64,000 nucleotides of DNA from Winogradskyella aurantia (GCF_002266855.1 NZ_NGJN01000004.1:186001-250000); one strand, 5' to 3'. Positions 34,381-43,269 are shown, counted from the first letter of the stretch. A program made the numbers and translations. Notes: a model not told the origin generated them from the sequence alone.

Positions 34381-34398
34381 TATATTCCAAGGAATATA
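34381..34398. promoter_or_regulatory. Inverted repeat, probable MarR operator
   Basis: TATATTCC at 34381-34388 and GGAATATA at 34391-34398 form an 8-bp inverted repeat with a 2-base centre. The TTCCnnGGAA core is shared with the palindrome at 33028-33047. It lies 47 bp ahead of the reductase gene and 94 bp ahead of the divergent carboxyltransferase gene, so it could affect either. Confidence 0.55.
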
Positions 34399-34492
34399 TT
34401 TCCATGTAATACATATTTAACGTTTCATTTAGATAATAACCATGATTATTCAACCTAATGTTTTGTAAATTCGTGGCATATTAAAACCTCGT

Positions 34493-36136
34493 ATGGATAT
34501 TAAATTCAATAAAAACGAAGACCATAATAAGCTATTGGTCTCAGACCTAAAACAACGATTAGCAAAAGTTAAACTTGGCGGTGGGTCTAAAAGTATAGAG
34601 AAGCATCACAGCAAAGGAAAAATGACGGCAAGAGAACGCATAAATTACCTCCTTGACGCCAAAGCTAATGCAATCGAAATAGGCGCTTTTGCCGGGGATG
34701 GTATGTACGAAGATTATGGGGGCTGCCCTTCTGGTGGAGTTGTTGTTAAAATTGGCTATATCAAAGGTAAACAATGTATAGTCGTAGCCAATGATGCCAC
34801 CGTAAAGGCAGGCGCTTGGTTTCCTATTACGGGAAAGAAAAATTTAAGAGCACAAGAAATTGCCATAGAGAATCGTCTTCCAATAATATATCTTGTAGAT
34901 AGTGCCGGTGTGTTCTTACCAATGCAGGACGAAATATTTCCTGACAAAGAACATTTTGGTCGCATCTTTAGAAACAATGCCGTGATGAGCAGCATGGGCA
35001 TCACTCAGATATCCGCCGTTATGGGAAGTTGTGTGGCAGGTGGTGCTTACTTACCGATCATGAGTGATGAAGCCCTTATTGTTGACAAAACAGGTAGTAT
35101 ATTTCTAGCCGGTAGCTACTTAGTGAAAGCTGCGATTGGTGAATCTATTGACAATGAGACACTCGGAGGCGCTGCAACACACTGCGAAATCTCTGGGGTT
35201 ACCGATTATAAGGCTAAAGACGATAAGGATGCTTTAGACACCATTAAAAATATCATCGAAAAAATTGGTGATTTTGATAAGGCAGGCTTCAACAGAATAA
35301 AAACAGCCAAACCTAAAGAAAACCCTGAGGAAATATTTGGCATTCTGCCTAAAAGTCGTGCTGACCAATACGATATGTATGAAATCATTGAGCGTTTAGT
35401 TGATAACTCCGAATTTGAAGAATATAAAAAAGGCTATGGCCAAACCATCATTACTGGATATGCACGCATTGATGGCTGGGCGGTAGGTATCGTAGCAAAC
35501 CAGCGCCAAATCGTAAAAACCAAAGGCGCCAAGACAAAGCCTAGTGAGATGCAGTTTGGTGGTGTTATTTATAATGATTCAGCGGATAAAGCCACCCGTT
35601 TTATCGCAAATTGTAATCAAAAGAAAATTCCACTTGTGTTTTTACAGGATGTTACTGGTTTTATGGTAGGTAGTAAATCTGAACATGGCGGCATTATAAA
35701 GGATGGTGCAAAAATGGTTAATGCCGTAAGTAATTCTGTGGTGCCTAAGTTCACCATAGTCATCGGAAACAGTTATGGTGCTGGAAATTATGCAATGTGC
35801 GGAAAGGCGTATGACCCAAGACTTATTGTAGCTTGGCCAAGTGCAGAACTTGCGGTGATGAGTGGTAATTCTGCGGCCAAAGTACTGCTCCAAATCGAAA
35901 CCGCGTCATTAAAAAAGAAAGGTGAAAAGATTACCAAGGAGAAAGAAGAAGAGTTGTTTAATAAGATTAAGGACAGATATGATAACCAAGTATCGCCTTA
36001 TTATGCAGCAGCTAGACTCTGGACAGATGCTGTTATTGATCCCTTAGATACAAGAACCTGGATAAGTATGGGTATTGAGGCGGCCAACCACGCACCTATT
36101 GAAAAGACTTTTAATTTAGGTGTGTTGCAGGTTTAA
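34493..36136 (+). CDS. Acyl-CoA carboxylase carboxyltransferase (beta) subunit
   Basis: This 547-residue protein has both halves of a biotin-dependent carboxyltransferase: N-terminal GKMTARERINYLLD and GGVVVKIGYIKGKQC, LVDSAGVFLPMQDE, GSCVAGGAYLP, then C-terminal LQDVTGFMVGS and GNSYGAGNYAMCGKAYDPR. It resembles methylcrotonyl- or propionyl-CoA carboxylase beta subunits. It transfers CO2 from carboxybiotin to an acyl-CoA. No biotin carboxylase or carrier gene is adjacent, so the partner is elsewhere. A candidate promoter box, TAAATTCG, lies at 34466-34473. The MFS gene follows with one base between. Confidence 0.9.
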   Translation: MDIKFNKNEDHNKLLVSDLKQRLAKVKLGGGSKSIEKHHSKGKMTARERINYLLDAKANAIEIGAFAGDGMYEDYGGCPSGGVVVKIGYIKGKQCIVVANDATVKAGAWFPITGKKNLRAQEIAIENRLPIIYLVDSAGVFLPMQDEIFPDKEHFGRIFRNNAVMSSMGITQISAVMGSCVAGGAYLPIMSDEALIVDKTGSIFLAGSYLVKAAIGESIDNETLGGAATHCEISGVTDYKAKDDKDALDTIKNIIEKIGDFDKAGFNRIKTAKPKENPEEIFGILPKSRADQYDMYEIIERLVDNSEFEEYKKGYGQTIITGYARIDGWAVGIVANQRQIVKTKGAKTKPSEMQFGGVIYNDSADKATRFIANCNQKKIPLVFLQDVTGFMVGSKSEHGGIIKDGAKMVNAVSNSVVPKFTIVIGNSYGAGNYAMCGKAYDPRLIVAWPSAELAVMSGNSAAKVLLQIETASLKKKGEKITKEKEEELFNKIKDRYDNQVSPYYAAARLWTDAVIDPLDTRTWISMGIEAANHAPIEKTFNLGVLQV

Positions 36137-36137
36137 A

Positions 36138-37415
36138 ATGCAACGAACCAACACCAAGAAACAATCGTCATATGCTATAATATTGTTGATATTAGCAGCT
36201 GAAGCTGTTTTTATTTTACCATTTGTTCTGCAAAGAATATTTAGAACCACTTTTCTTGAATCCTTTTCAATATCACAAACAGAATTAGGAAGCTGTTTTT
36301 CCATTTATGGTATTGTAGCTTTATTTTCTTATCTATTTGGAGGTCCGCTTGCCGATAGATTTAAACCTAGCTTATTGATGTCTGCAGCATTAATTCTTAC
36401 AGGTTTAGGTGGTCTATATTTAGCATCTTACCCTAATCTTTTCAATCTGCATATCCTTTATGGATTTTGGGGCTTTACCACTATTTTTCTCTTTTGGGCA
36501 GCCATGATAAAAGCCACTCGAATTTGGGGCGGAACAAATAAGCAAGGTATTGCCTTTGGCTTTCTAGATGGTGGTCGCGGTTTGGTTGCTGCTCTTTTTG
36601 GTTCCCTTGGCGTTATTATATTTTCATTTTTTATTACAAAAGAAATTGAACTCACCTCCATAGAAGAACGCCGGTTGGCTTTTAAAGAGGTTATAAGCTA
36701 TTCGTCTGTCGCAGTAATGGTCATAGGTGTTATGGTCCTTTTCTTTTTAAGACTCAATGATAAGGAGAATCTAGAATTTGAACATAATACTAAAATCTTA
36801 ACCCTAGAAAATTTTAAAATTGTAATGAAATATAAAGCGGTATGGCTACTAATGCTAATTATTCTTTGTGCATATTATGGTTATAAAATGACTGATCTTT
36901 TTAGTCAGTATGCAGAGCAGGTTATGAATTATGATAAAATTGAAGCTGCCAATGTTGGGACCTATTTGCTGTACATGCGACCTGTAATAGGCGTTACTAT
37001 TGGTTTGCTAGCAGATAGAACCAAAGCATCTCTATGGATTGTTGTAGGTTTTCTTTTAATGACAGTAACGAGTTTTATATTTTACTTAGGTATCATTGAC
37101 CATTCTTCAACGCTTTTATTTGTCTTATCGATTGGAACCATGGCATTAGGTGTATATTCGGCAAGAGTTCTATATTTTGCCACACTAGAAGAGGCAAAAA
37201 TACCCTTAGCAGTCACAGGCACAGCCGTTGGCTTTATATCTATAGTGGGCTATACACCAGACATTTTTGCAGGCCTATTGATGGGTTATGTTTTGGATGC
37301 AAATGAAGGAGTCATTGGATTACAACATGCCTTTGGAATTATGAGCATATTTACTTTTGTTGGCTTAATAGCATCTTATATGTTTTATCAACATTCCAAT
37401 TCAAGAGCCACTTAA
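36138..37415 (+). CDS. MFS transporter
   Basis: The 425-residue protein, from the ATG at 36138, has about 12 membrane helices and an MFS loop motif FGGPLADRFKPS near residue 67. It shows a cytoplasmic loop after helix 6 (KDNDKENLEFEHNT-type) and a second-half GLLADRTKAS. The substrate cannot be told; the one-base gap to a CoA carboxylase subunit suggests a carboxylic acid or a branched-chain degradation product. The stop overlaps the convergent peptidase fragment by 4 bp. Confidence 0.82.
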   Translation: MQRTNTKKQSSYAIILLILAAEAVFILPFVLQRIFRTTFLESFSISQTELGSCFSIYGIVALFSYLFGGPLADRFKPSLLMSAALILTGLGGLYLASYPNLFNLHILYGFWGFTTIFLFWAAMIKATRIWGGTNKQGIAFGFLDGGRGLVAALFGSLGVIIFSFFITKEIELTSIEERRLAFKEVISYSSVAVMVIGVMVLFFLRLNDKENLEFEHNTKILTLENFKIVMKYKAVWLLMLIILCAYYGYKMTDLFSQYAEQVMNYDKIEAANVGTYLLYMRPVIGVTIGLLADRTKASLWIVVGFLLMTVTSFIFYLGIIDHSSTLLFVLSIGTMALGVYSARVLYFATLEEAKIPLAVTGTAVGFISIVGYTPDIFAGLLMGYVLDANEGVIGLQHAFGIMSIFTFVGLIASYMFYQHSNSRAT

Positions 37416-37618
37416 TTTCCTTGATGGTCTTTTACACGCGGTACAGTTAGTAACTTAGTCTGTCTACCATTTACATACCTGAATCCATTTAGTCCCCAAA
37501 ATCCAGCTTCTTCAAGCATGATTCGTATATCCCGTTTCCATTCTGGTATATTTACCGTGGTGTTCAATTCAATGGCATAAACAGTGTTTTTATGTAATTG
37601 ATTATCCGCCATTTTCAA
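37412..37618 (-). pseudogene. Detached 3' end of an M24 peptidase gene
   Basis: This 68-codon frame matches the last 59 residues of the complete M24 peptidase at 39587-40924, including TVYAIELNT and MLEEAGFWG, which hold two of the five metal-ligand Glu residues. It has no N-terminal part, signal peptide or other ligands, so it cannot be a working peptidase. A stretch of 95 bp is nearly identical to the complete gene with one mismatch; the flanks are clearly more diverged. It is a remnant left by a duplication or insertion event. A few N-terminal residues (MADNQLHK) are not shared. Confidence 0.8.
37494..37588. repeat. Direct repeat, copy 1 (M24 peptidase 3' region)
   Basis: This segment is identical to 39669-39763 except for one base at 37562 (68 identical bases, one mismatch, 26 identical bases). 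The copies are in direct orientation 2.2 kb apart and bracket two paralogous secreted-protein genes. Identity falls sharply on both sides. Confidence 0.9.
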
Positions 37619-37678
37619 TAGACGTTAGTATTAAGAGTACTAAAAAATTTAGTATTATTGAAGAAATATAAATATAAA

Positions 37679-38533
37679 ATGAGCTATCGCTACACCATTA
37701 TTTTATTTTTTCTTGTTTCATTAATTTCACATACTCAAAGTATTGACCTTTCCATTGCAAATCGAAAACAATTTGTATCCGTTAAATCACTTCCCGAATT
37801 AAATCCGAATGATATCTCTGAAAAAATAATCTTGCCTGAAGACACTCTAGTTTACATAAAACAGAAGTTTACCAGTGCTGATTTAGACTATTATTGTAAG
37901 TGTATTGAAAACGAAGAAATAGCTAATTCTTATTATGCTTTTGCATTTACAAAACGACAAAAGGGATTTCAGAATGACAGAGTAACCCAATGGAATGCAG
38001 ATATTATTTTATTTATTGACAAGAAAATTCCCAAGAACGTCCAAAAAGACTTTAAAAAGTTTATTAAACCCATTTCAAATTTAAAAAACTTAAAAATTAA
38101 TTATTCTAAGGACCCATTGAACTCTAATTATCATATCATTGCTTCGGACACCTCCTTAAAAATCTACAAAAATGATAAAGATTCTTTAGATATTGAGCAC
38201 GCTCTTAGTGGAGCAACATATCAACTAATTTCCGATTCCAATGATAAATACTACTCAGCCAAATTGAGTTTAGATATAGACGCAACCCAAGACTCAGAAT
38301 TATTACTAAAAAAAATGAAGCAGTTGTTTTTTTTAAGTTTAGCACAATTTCAAATCGGTAGTAGAAATCAAAACGATAGTCTGCTAAGCTTAGATTATAA
38401 TAATTCTGAAAATATATCTAGTTACGATATAGCCATTTTAAAACTACATTACATAAGGATACACGATTATCCCTTTACTAAGAAAGATTTTTCCACATTT
38501 TACAAAAAGCTTAAACCATTATGTTCAGAATAG
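37679..38533 (+). CDS. Unknown exported protein, cassette gene A
   Basis: From the ATG at 37679 the protein has 284 residues with a signal peptide (IILFFLVSLISHTQS). Its C-terminal half contains WNADIILFIDKKIPKNVQK, LKKMKQLFFLSLAQFQIG, then DSLLSLDYNNSENISSYD and LKLHYIR. It aligns along its length with the next gene, so the two are paralogues. The pattern of a conserved E/Q, a late Ser and Asp and a final Tyr resembles the DUF2927 family only weakly. Overlap with the next gene is 13 bp. Function unknown. Confidence 0.7.
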   Translation: MSYRYTIILFFLVSLISHTQSIDLSIANRKQFVSVKSLPELNPNDISEKIILPEDTLVYIKQKFTSADLDYYCKCIENEEIANSYYAFAFTKRQKGFQNDRVTQWNADIILFIDKKIPKNVQKDFKKFIKPISNLKNLKINYSKDPLNSNYHIIASDTSLKIYKNDKDSLDIEHALSGATYQLISDSNDKYYSAKLSLDIDATQDSELLLKKMKQLFFLSLAQFQIGSRNQNDSLLSLDYNNSENISSYDIAILKLHYIRIHDYPFTKKDFSTFYKKLKPLCSE

Positions 38534-39573
38534 TCCTGATTAACCTAAAAATTGTTCCTGTCCTCGTATTCGTGCTATCTTGTTCCAATTTTTCCATTGC
38601 TCAAAACAATCCGAAAAAAGAAAGGTCTGTTTTTATTTCAAAAAAGGTTTACGACACAAAATATCAAAAAAAGGATTCAATTGGAGTAATGGTAAGGGGT
38701 AAGGATACCCTGGTACAAATTAAGACAGAAAAGCCTTGGCCGTCTTTACCTGAAAAAAGCGATGCTAAAATCGCTAAAAGCAGACATTCAACGTTTTTTG
38801 TACCTCAACAAGTGTTTATAAGTAATTACAAAAAATCAGACTCAATAGGATTTATGATTAGTGAAGCGGATACATTAGTTATGGTTAAAAAGCTTTTTAC
38901 TCCAGCTGGTGTAAGAGTTAAATATGAGCCTAGAGACTCTACCTTTCTTGAATATTACAAGAAAATAGCATTTCGCTCAAAGCATAAAGATAGTACTAAT
39001 ACAGAAACTATGAAGTATTGGAAGGAACCAATTAAGATATATTTTGGAAATAATGTTCACAAAGACGTCGTGAAAGATGTAATGGTTTTATTTAAGCAAA
39101 TTGATGAAAAGATCGATTCCTTATCAATTTCAAAAGTCAGAAAACTCGAGCAATCTAATTATGTAATCTTTAATAATGAAGGATATCAATACGAGCCTAG
39201 GGTAAATAAAACCAAAGCTGCGGACTATTTCATTGAATGGAATGGTAAAAGTCAAATTTTTAAAGGTTCATTGAGGTATGACACCAAAATACTACCGAGC
39301 TTGAAGCTTCAAATACAAAAAATAAAAGAAATTTTTATTGGCTCTTTAGGTTGGTTTATTGCTAATGATAGCCTTACCTGTGATAGCTTTTTTTCGAATT
39401 GTTATTCTGACAACAAACACATGACTGCGCTTGATTGGGAACTCCTTAAATATCATTACTCCTATGGCATCTGTAAAGGGACATCTTTAAACACATTTGA
39501 AGAACAACATCGAACGGCTCAGCAAGCTATTAGAGACAACAATAGTGTTAATAATTTTTATTTTATTCACTGA
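38521..39573 (+). CDS. Unknown exported protein, cassette gene B
   Basis: The 350-residue protein has a signal sequence with a possible lipobox (VFVLSC, Cys21). Two internal repeats of about 32 residues (about 37-68 and 92-123) share KDSIG/KSDSIG and KDTLV/ADTLV. The C-terminal part (about 165-330) has YWKEPIKIYFGNNVHKD, KIKEIFIGSLGWFIANDSL, SFFSNCYS and TALDWELLKYHYSYGI, parallel to gene A. The SLG..NDS..SFF..LD..LLKYHY spacing reminds me of DUF2927 proteins. It ends 13 bp before the stop of the convergent M24 peptidase. Confidence 0.7.
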   Translation: MFRIVLINLKIVPVLVFVLSCSNFSIAQNNPKKERSVFISKKVYDTKYQKKDSIGVMVRGKDTLVQIKTEKPWPSLPEKSDAKIAKSRHSTFFVPQQVFISNYKKSDSIGFMISEADTLVMVKKLFTPAGVRVKYEPRDSTFLEYYKKIAFRSKHKDSTNTETMKYWKEPIKIYFGNNVHKDVVKDVMVLFKQIDEKIDSLSISKVRKLEQSNYVIFNNEGYQYEPRVNKTKAADYFIEWNGKSQIFKGSLRYDTKILPSLKLQIQKIKEIFIGSLGWFIANDSLTCDSFFSNCYSDNKHMTALDWELLKYHYSYGICKGTSLNTFEEQHRTAQQAIRDNNSVNNFYFIH

Positions 39574-39586
39574 GGGGCTATATAAT

Positions 39587-40924
39587 CTAATTTCCTAAAT
39601 GTCCTTTTACCTTAGGAATGGTTAATAAGCTTGTTTGGCGTCCATTAACATACCTGAAACCGTCTTCACCCCAAAATCCAGCTTCTTCAAGCATGATTCG
39701 TATATCCCGTTTCCATTCTGGTATATTTACCGTGGTATTCAATTCAATGGCATAAACAGTGTTCTCATGTAACGGATAATCACCGTTGACAGGCACACCT
39801 CCTTGCGCATCCCACATACCTATGGTTGTCCCAGAAGAATGGCCATATGAGCCAAGTGGATGTGTATAAATTGCCGGTCGTAATCCTTCTGATTTTGCTT
39901 GACCTAATGACTCTGATAAGATCTTATTTCCTGTTTTTCCCGTTTCAAAATTGTTGGTAAAAATATCTTGAACTCGGTTTCCATCTTTTAAAGCATCTTG
40001 TAAAAATTTAGGAGGCTCAGTTTCATTTGGTTTTAAAACATAAGCTAATTCTTGACAATCTGTATTGAGTCTTAAATACGTGATTCCAAAATCGCAGTGT
40101 AACAAATCACCTGGTAATATCACCATATTTTCCGGACGATTTGAAAATGCATATAAGTGATTCCCCAATTCTTCTGCAGTACGTTGAACGTCGACGGTAG
40201 GATGAAACCAAGTCTTTAATCCCAATGAGGTAACCTTGTCTCGCATCCACCATTCTACGTCAGTTGTTGTGGTAACTCCAGGGGTAACTACTTCTTCTGA
40301 AAAGGCCTCTGCAATAATTTTATGGGTTATGTCTACTAACTGGTTGTAAATAACCATTTCGGTATCAGTGCGGGTCTCTATCCAGGCAATAGCCAATTTT
40401 TCTGCCGACTTAACCTTTTTTATATAGGATTTTGGTAAATAAGACAGAAATGTCTCGTAATCCGTTTTAACAATACCGTCACAAATATTAAAGTGTTCAG
40501 AATAATTAAGCCCAATAGACATTGGCTTTCGTTCTTCAATAATTTCTATAAGACGTTTCCATTGATCAGGCTCTTTTTCTTTATCCCATGCTGAAATGAT
40601 ATTTTCTCCAAAATTGTAGCGGGCAACTGCTAACTTTTCAATGGTATTGTTAGCCTTATCTCTGTAAAAAACTACAATCGTCCTGCGCCTTGCATTTAGC
40701 CAAGTCGCTGGGAGCATGGTTTTTAAAACGGGGTCTTCATTGTATTCCCTAGAAATTAAAATCCACATGTCAAAACCTGTTTCATCCATCAAACGGGGTA
40801 AGAGCGTATTGAAGCGCTCTTTTAGTACATTATCAATAACTTCAGCGCGCTGACGTTGTGGGAGAATCTGTTGACTTTGAATAGAAACTGATGTTAAGAA
40901 AAGGAGAAGAACTAAATATTTCAT
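39587..40924 (-). CDS. Secreted M24 family metallopeptidase (Xaa-Pro aminopeptidase-like)
   Basis: This 445-residue protein has a signal peptide (MKYLVLLLFLTSVSIQSQ) and a creatinase-type N-terminal domain followed by the pita-bread catalytic domain. The five metal ligands are visible in order: two Asp in HCDFGITYLRLNTDCQ, His in HPLGSYGHSSG, Glu in TVYAIELNT and Glu in MLEEAGFWG. It should cleave N-terminal residues next to proline in the periplasm or outside. Its 3' end is duplicated at 37412-37618, on the far side of two accessory genes. Confidence 0.87.
   Translation of the reverse strand: MKYLVLLLFLTSVSIQSQQILPQRQRAEVIDNVLKERFNTLLPRLMDETGFDMWILISREYNEDPVLKTMLPATWLNARRRTIVVFYRDKANNTIEKLAVARYNFGENIISAWDKEKEPDQWKRLIEIIEERKPMSIGLNYSEHFNICDGIVKTDYETFLSYLPKSYIKKVKSAEKLAIAWIETRTDTEMVIYNQLVDITHKIIAEAFSEEVVTPGVTTTTDVEWWMRDKVTSLGLKTWFHPTVDVQRTAEELGNHLYAFSNRPENMVILPGDLLHCDFGITYLRLNTDCQELAYVLKPNETEPPKFLQDALKDGNRVQDIFTNNFETGKTGNKILSESLGQAKSEGLRPAIYTHPLGSYGHSSGTTIGMWDAQGGVPVNGDYPLHENTVYAIELNTTVNIPEWKRDIRIMLEEAGFWGEDGFRYVNGRQTSLLTIPKVKGHLGN
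39669..39763. repeat. Direct repeat, copy 2 (inside the complete M24 gene)
   Basis: Same orientation as 37494-37588 with one mismatch at 39737. It codes for the C-terminal metal-ligand region of the intact peptidase. Confidence 0.9.
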
Positions 40925-41232
40925 GATAGATTAAGTCTAGGGTTAAGATAAACCAATAAAATTGAACATGACAAAAATAAAGTATAGCGGCTAAAAAAAA
41001 CGAATTACTTTTTTAACACCATATTCCTTAGTCAAGCAATCATAAGAAAACAGGATTTAAAGCTTAAACGATAATTAGAGGTTTTAGTCGGAAATAAACA
41101 TTCAGATTGTTGAATATTAATATATTACTATTGATTTATAGCAACTTTACATCAACTTAAAACGCTTGATGCTCCATTTTAAATGTAAAATATTCTAAAT
41201 TCTACAATGAATTTTGGTCAAAATTGGTTGTT
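40925..41232. other. 308-bp AT-rich intergenic region, divergent promoters
   Basis: This gap separates the divergent M24 peptidase and a T9SS protein gene. It must hold two promoters. I see AT-rich tracts but no perfect TAnnTTTG box and no RNA gene, hairpin or repeat that I can support. Confidence 0.5.
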
Positions 41233-42081
41233 ATGATAACTTATATTTTTTCCTTCTTAAAACTGAAGTTCAATTTGATTTTTAAATTTACCTTCATACT
41301 ATTTACACTTATGCCTATTTCGGTAAAGGCTCAGGTTGCCTTTACGGCGAAACATTATGATAGTATTTCAGAAAGGTCTTCTAATACTAATTTAGGATTT
41401 GTAAAGCTAAAAATTGACAATACTTCCTCAACATTTTTCACTGATATCTACTTTAATTCTAATGCGTCATTAGGATTAGACCCTGGTTATGATGCGGCAC
41501 TTTTTGGCGGGACAGCACCTGCATACTCAATTTACTCCTTGTTGGTTGAAGGCAATACAGGAGTTCCCTTAGGTATACAAACATTAGGGTCAAACGATCT
41601 AAGTGGTGTTACTGTTCCTATAGGCATACACACTCCACAAGGAAATCAAATAACTGTTAGTATCGAAGAAATAACCATACCGGAAGATGTTAATGTCTAC
41701 TTTGAAGATATGGTGGAGAATAACATTACCCTTTTAAATATATCAGATTATACCTTTACGGCAAACACCCTACTTAATAGTCCAGGTAGGTTCTTCTTGA
41801 GATTTGAAGGTCCGCCTTTAAATATGGACAACAGTAACTTCAACGCATTGAAAATCTATGCTATTAAAAAGGCAGAGTCCATAGTTATTGATGGATTATT
41901 AGATTCTGAAACACGTTTTACGCTGTATGATTTACAGGGGAGATTAATAAAAATAAAAGATATTAATGATTCATTGAGCACAAGGATAATTGGCTTTTCA
42001 AATTTAAGTTTGGGAGTACATATTATCAAATTAGAAAACAAGCAGGGTCAAACTAAAACCCAAAAAATTATCTTACTTTAA
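41233..42081 (+). CDS. Secreted protein with T9SS sorting domain
   Basis: From ATG 41233 the protein has 282 residues: signal peptide ending near LMPISVKAQ, an ectodomain of about 170 residues (AKHYDSISERSSNTNLGFVK, NASLGLDPGYDAALFGG), and a type A sorting domain at about 205-282 (RFTLYDLQGRLIKI, GVHIIKLENKQGQTKTQKIIL). It would be exported through the type IX system and attached to the cell surface or released. The ectodomain family is not recognised. A TTG nine bases upstream is a weaker start. Confidence 0.75.
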   Translation: MITYIFSFLKLKFNLIFKFTFILFTLMPISVKAQVAFTAKHYDSISERSSNTNLGFVKLKIDNTSSTFFTDIYFNSNASLGLDPGYDAALFGGTAPAYSIYSLLVEGNTGVPLGIQTLGSNDLSGVTVPIGIHTPQGNQITVSIEEITIPEDVNVYFEDMVENNITLLNISDYTFTANTLLNSPGRFFLRFEGPPLNMDNSNFNALKIYAIKKAESIVIDGLLDSETRFTLYDLQGRLIKIKDINDSLSTRIIGFSNLSLGVHIIKLENKQGQTKTQKIILL

Positions 42082-42344
42082 AATTTATAGAACTTCTACA
42101 TTTAAAAAAGCAACAATAGTAATGTGTAGATAGTCGATTGCAATAGTACTTTTATAGTATTCAAGAAAATAATCTTTTTCTTGTATCGTAATAAAATAAT
42201 CGGTTAAAAAGCATTATATACCTATTATAATGTATTTATATGTAAGTTTTTTCTTTAAAAAACATGTATTTCATCGAAAACCCTTTGAGTTAAACATCTA
42301 ATATACCCTGATTTACGTATCATTATACGACCAAATCGTCTATA

Positions 42345-42905
42345 ATGATTAAAAAAATTACTGTTTCTTACTTCGCATTCTTTATCGGACTAATAAGTAC
42401 TTCTGCCCAAACTGAATTAGTTATAAATACTTATAAAGCTATTGTAGATAAAGCAAGTTTTACTTCATACAATGAAATTGGAAGTGTTAAAGTTGTACAG
42501 CCCAATTATAAATTCGTCGAAGAAAGAACCGATTTTGGATATGATTTAAACGCTTCAAAAGATGTCAATAACTTTAAAGACGCAGGTACCAATCCGAAAA
42601 ACGAATCTGACCATAGTCTATTGAGCTTAAAACACAATCCTGAAGAATTGGATACACTAGACTTAAACCTTACCAAAATATCAGTCTACCCAAATCCTAC
42701 ATATCACAGTATTTCCATAACGATAACACCTGCTTCTAGCAAAATCAAGATTATATCGATATATGATGTTACCGGAAAACCTGTGAAAATCATCCGAGGT
42801 AATTTGAAACATATAGATATTTCCGAATTAAATTCGGGCGTATACTTAATGAAACTTGAGCTTGAAAATGGAGATCAAGCAACAAAGAAGATTGTAAAAT
42901 TATAA
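42345..42905 (+). CDS. Small T9SS-tailed secreted protein
   Basis: A 186-residue protein with signal peptide (YFAFFIGLISTSAQ) and a clear sorting domain at about 105-186 (ISVYPNPTYHSISI, IYDVTGKPVKII, LNSGVYLMKLELENGDQATKK). Only about 85 residues lie between them, mostly polar and probably disordered, so it carries little or no folded cargo. It follows another T9SS protein 263 bp upstream. Either a shortened gene or a small surface peptide. Confidence 0.75.
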   Translation: MIKKITVSYFAFFIGLISTSAQTELVINTYKAIVDKASFTSYNEIGSVKVVQPNYKFVEERTDFGYDLNASKDVNNFKDAGTNPKNESDHSLLSLKHNPEELDTLDLNLTKISVYPNPTYHSISITITPASSKIKIISIYDVTGKPVKIIRGNLKHIDISELNSGVYLMKLELENGDQATKKIVKL

Positions 42906-42917
42906 TTATTAGCAATT

Positions 42918-43022
42918 ATGAAACCCATAACATCTCTTAAGGCAACACGTCTCTTTAATACTATTGTTTTAATATTATTTGTAGTATTAAATATCACTAC
43001 ATTATTACTCATGTTGGAATAA
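42918..43022 (+). CDS. Possible 34-residue membrane peptide
   Basis: A short frame from ATG 42918 to TAA 43020-43022 begins MKPITSLKATRLFN and continues as a single hydrophobic helix to the end (LLLMLE). It starts 13 bp after the T9SS gene and ends before a terminator. Hydrophobic composition and position support a real small gene, but its size makes this tentative. Confidence 0.35.
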   Translation: MKPITSLKATRLFNTIVLILFVVLNITTLLLMLE

Positions 43023-43034
43023 AACCGTGCTTAA

Positions 43035-43060
43035 ATAAAAAAGAGCACCCAATGGTGCTC
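43035..43060 (-). terminator. Terminator of the minus-strand small membrane gene
   Basis: GAGCACC at 43043-43049 and GGTGCTC at 43054-43060 form a 7-bp stem with a CAAT loop. Read on the minus strand it leads into a T-rich tract. It lies 26 bp beyond the stop of the gene at 43087-43269. Confidence 0.8.
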
Positions 43061-43086
43061 TCATTATATATGTTTTAGCCCGAGGA

Positions 43087-43269
43087 CTACAAATTGTTAC
43101 TTTCCCTTTGTGCTTTTTTCTCAGCCCTTAATTCTTTAAATCGCTCAATTGAAGCACCGAACACCCAATAAGGAATCACAAAAGTCAACAAAAAAATCAT
43201 CAACCAAAATCCAATGGTGAGTATAGTTAAAAATGCTAAAAAACCTAAGTACTGATCAAATTCAAACAT
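43087..43269 (-). CDS. Small membrane protein, unknown
   Basis: From ATG 43269 the protein has 60 residues: MFEFDQYLGFLAF, one or two membrane helices (about 8-40), then a short basic-acidic tail (ERFKELRAEKKAQRESNNL). A TTG start 75 bp upstream is possible but adds a sequence with no clear signal. It lies 90 bp downstream of mgsA on the same strand and might be co-transcribed with it. Confidence 0.5.
   Translation of the reverse strand: MFEFDQYLGFLAFLTILTIGFWLMIFLLTFVIPYWVFGASIERFKELRAEKKAQRESNNL

Noticed and set aside
37412..37618. Functional small gene for the 68-codon peptidase-like frame
   Set aside because: It lacks a signal peptide, the substrate domain and three of five metal ligands, and matches only the tail of the intact gene.
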